A DNA stretch of 24,202 nucleotides from positions 1 through 24,202 of IMG/VR virus record IMGVR_UViG_3300031758_005209, one strand, 5' to 3'. Position 1 is the stretch's first letter. Every line of letters starts with the position of its first letter. The notes under the pieces are model-generated. The model had not been told where the DNA came from and did not search any database. It saw only the letters and a program-made list of their open reading frames with translations. This document shows, piece after piece, positions 21,005 through 24,202 of this stretch. The translations under genes were made by a program, and so were the position numbers. Source of the stretch: a virus.

Positions 21005-22342
21005 TTAGTCTCCAAAAAGTCCCTCTAGTGTAGCAGATTTATAAGAAATGTCAAATCCATTCTTTGAAAAACACCATATATTTTCAATAAATGTTGTTGA
21101 GAGATGTTTCTTAAGATCCGATGATGCAATATTTTTTGGTCTTTGCTTTATTCTCATTCCTATTTGCCCATCAAATATTCCACCAAGTGATATGATATGA
21201 TCTACCATCTGATCACATGTAGTATATCGTTTTCCGCTTACCCATGGATCCATAATGTTCATCATCATAGAACCACTTTCGCTGAGTGATTCATAACATG
21301 CTGTAATTACTGGTTTGTAAAATTTATTCCACCAATTATCATATTCTGGATATCTGAACCACGATTGTTTCCAATCATCTCCACCTTCATCATATAATTC
21401 AGTAGAAAAATAGGGAGGCGAAGTAAAAATACAATCATATTTGTGTTTCTTTATTTGATCTAATATATCTTCTGCTGGTGCATTGTATGCAAACACTTCT
21501 TTTCCTGATTTGCCAAGACAATGGAAACCATCGTAAATATGATCTCCTTTTTTTATCTGTATCTTAGTTATAATAGGCAACTCACCCGAAAGCATCATCT
21601 CATAATCTTCACATTGTTTTAGATAAACACTAAACACACTTGGATTTGGATCTGTTCCAACATAGATATTTGCTTTTGAAGTATAAAATCCAGCAAGTCT
21701 ATCTCCCCATCCCATGCTTATATCAAGAACAGATTTTGTTTTTGAGTTTATTTTAGAAAAAACAAAGTCATAAATTGTCTTTGCAACATGTGGTTTAAAT
21801 TGAGTTGCTACATATGCACCAAGTCTGAATGATCCTCTGAATGTAACTGGTGTCATTCCATCATTGTCTAGTCTCCAAAAAGTCCAATTCATCTTTTTTA
21901 ATTCATCTGGAGAATACCAATATTCATTTGGAGACAAAAATCCATGAGATCCACAATCGTATCGATTTCGTTGCTGATAATAATTGCTTATGTCATTGAA
22001 ATAATGACCATATGATATTACTGTTTTTCCATACTTTGAAAATGGATATTTGTAATCATTATACTTTTCAACAACATCACCCTGATCTTTCATAATGAAA
22101 GACGAAAAGTTTGTTGTCTTTAACTGATTGAACTTGTCAGCAACATCCTCAAAACTTATTTTTCTAAAAGGAAACAATACAGAATTTTTTGAAATATATT
22201 CTGCAAGACCTTCTTTTATTTCTTCTTTTGTAAATTTAGAATTTAATTCTTGCCAATCAGTTCCAATAATATTTGGAATTCCATCAGCGTCTGCAAATTT
22301 TGAAATAAATTCAACAACATCATCTATTTTTGTATTCATCAT
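21005..22342 (-). CDS. DNA methyltransferase (N4-cytosine or N6-adenine type)
   Basis: The 445-residue protein has SAM-binding motif I at about 207 (VLDISMGWGDRLAGFY) and catalytic motif IV TSPPY at 307-311. TSPPY points to N4-cytosine or beta-group N6-adenine methylation. The N-terminal 190 residues are a separate domain with several Tyr/Trp patches (GFLSPNEYWYSPDELKK). There is no partner restriction nuclease nearby, so self-protection or modification of phage DNA is likely. The last residues, TLEGLFGD, closely match the end of the polymerase C-terminal half (TLESLFG), suggesting clamp binding. Its ATG overlaps the dUTPase stop. Confidence 0.88.
   Translation of the reverse strand: MMNTKIDDVVEFISKFADADGIPNIIGTDWQELNSKFTKEEIKEGLAEYISKNSVLFPFRKISFEDVADKFNQLKTTNFSSFIMKDQGDVVEKYNDYKYPFSKYGKTVISYGHYFNDISNYYQQRNRYDCGSHGFLSPNEYWYSPDELKKMNWTFWRLDNDGMTPVTFRGSFRLGAYVATQFKPHVAKTIYDFVFSKINSKTKSVLDISMGWGDRLAGFYTSKANIYVGTDPNPSVFSVYLKQCEDYEMMLSGELPIITKIQIKKGDHIYDGFHCLGKSGKEVFAYNAPAEDILDQIKKHKYDCIFTSPPYFSTELYDEGGDDWKQSWFRYPEYDNWWNKFYKPVITACYESLSESGSMMMNIMDPWVSGKRYTTCDQMVDHIISLGGIFDGQIGMRIKQRPKNIASSDLKKHLSTTFIENIWCFSKNGFDISYKSATLEGLFGD
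21027..21054 (-). promoter_or_regulatory. Possible sigma70 promoter before the Nmad1-like gene
   Basis: TTGACA (21049-21054), a 16-bp spacer and TACACT (21027-21032), within the end of the methyltransferase gene. Start near 21020 would leave a 17-nt leader with GGAG before the ATG at 21003. The -10 is only a moderate match. Confidence 0.4.
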
Positions 22343-22875
22343 ATTCCTGTGGAACCGAATCCACCATCACGATCAGTTTTAATTTTTGGTTTTTCTGTTG
22401 TATATGCAAATATAGTAGGATTATTTAAAACCATTTCACCCTGTGCTATTCTCTCTCCACAATAAATTCTTATCTTTTCTTGTGAGTTATTGTACAAGGG
22501 AACAAATAACTGTTCAACATAATCAGAATCAATTATACCAACACAATTAATCAAGTTCAATCCTTTTTTAGAAGAAATACCCGATCTTGGATATATTCTC
22601 ACAGAATGACCTTCAGGAATGTCAAGAATAAGACCTGTTGGTATCAATGCTCTCCATTCTGCCGGGAGATCAATAAAATTTTTTCCTTCACCATCTTGAG
22701 TTGCCAAAATTTCTACAAGACTATTATTTTTTGTATATGCTTTAATGCATGTTTGAAATGTTATATACGAAGATATATCAAAACATGCTGCTTGTTCGGA
22801 ACCATATTTAAGATCAGAAACATCTTCATGTAACTTATAAACTGTAAGTAGTTGTGATTTAAAATTTACATTCAT
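22339..22875 (-). CDS. dut: dUTPase (trimeric type)
   Basis: It hydrolyses dUTP to dUMP, keeping uracil out of DNA and supplying ThyX with substrate. The five trimeric dUTPase motifs are visible: AACFDIS (1), YPRSGISSKKGL (2), VGIIDSDYVEQLFVPL (3), GERIAQGEM (4) and the C-terminal RDGGFGSTG (5, closes over the substrate). There is an insertion of about 30 residues between motifs 1 and 2. Of two adjacent ATGs (22878 and 22875), the second is chosen because it lies 6 nt after the -10 box, at the likely transcription start; there is no ribosome site. The stop overlaps the methyltransferase start. Confidence 0.92.
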   Translation of the reverse strand: MNVNFKSQLLTVYKLHEDVSDLKYGSEQAACFDISSYITFQTCIKAYTKNNSLVEILATQDGEGKNFIDLPAEWRALIPTGLILDIPEGHSVRIYPRSGISSKKGLNLINCVGIIDSDYVEQLFVPLYNNSQEKIRIYCGERIAQGEMVLNNPTIFAYTTEKPKIKTDRDGGFGSTGI

Positions 22876-22881
22876 CATAGT

Positions 22882-22909
22882 AGTATATCAATTATAAAAT
22901 TGATGTCAA
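22882..22909 (-). promoter_or_regulatory. Sigma70-type promoter for the dUTPase unit
   Basis: Perfect TTGACA (22904-22909), a 16-bp spacer and TATACT (22882-22887). The two ATGs follow 3 and 6 nt later, so the message should be leaderless. It heads the dUTPase, methyltransferase, Nmad1 and polymerase-N unit. Confidence 0.7.
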
Positions 22910-22915
22910 TTGTCA

Positions 22916-24202
<1,287 letters not shown>

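Overview
This window is a piece of a large tailed-phage (Caudoviricetes) genome with a T4-like replication and recombination core: UvsX recombinase, DnaB-type helicase, DnaG-type primase and a family B DNA polymerase. It also carries nucleotide-metabolism genes (adenosylcobalamin-type ribonucleotide reductase, ThyX, dUTPase), virion or tail genes, tRNAs and T4-type late promoter boxes (TATAAATA). There are no ribosomal or housekeeping genes. Genes are packed with ATGA, TAATG and GTGA overlaps, and most of the sequence is AT-rich. The host cannot be read directly. A dockerin-like calcium motif in a secreted beta-helix protein is a weak pointer towards hosts rich in such proteins, for example planctomycetes.

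Layout, left to right. 1-332 is a cut RuvC-like resolvase gene (minus strand). 368-2261 holds two plus-strand proteins of unknown function, each with its own late promoter and separated by a strong terminator. 2300-5110 (minus) is a late-promoter unit encoding a signal-peptide/dockerin-like/beta-helix protein and a possible TIM-barrel hydrolase. 5198-12874 (minus) is a translationally coupled unit: C-terminal half of DNA polymerase, UvsX, helicase, primase, unknown, ThyX, class II RNR, terminator. 12895-13257 is a DUF5856-like gene under a late promoter. 13308-17668 (minus) is a tightly overlapping array of small unknown genes; from about 14.1 kb it is clearly more GC-rich than its surroundings, and several members share a coiled coil and a C-terminal GWDC(F/Y)K tail. 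17671-19182 holds two short tRNAs with Leu anticodons, an HNH endonuclease, tRNA-Gln and a TrmH/SpoU methyltransferase. 19205-22875 holds the N-terminal half of DNA polymerase, a DUF1599/Nmad1-like protein, a DNA methyltransferase and dUTPase. 22916-24202 holds collagen-like and other virion-type proteins.

The main point is that the DNA polymerase is encoded as two genes (exonuclease plus motif A; motifs B and C) cut at the fingers. They are separated by 6.3 kb containing an HNH nuclease, tRNAs and foreign-looking small genes. Each half lies beside a strong sigma70-like promoter. One small gene in the gap carries a copy of the RNR active-site segment (NPCSEI) fused between a coiled coil and the GWDCFK tail. 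Several minus-strand promoters place the predicted transcription start on or next to the ATG, suggesting leaderless mRNAs. The polymerase C-terminal half and the DNA methyltransferase end in nearly the same peptide (TLESLFG / TLEGLFGD), which looks like a sliding-clamp tail.
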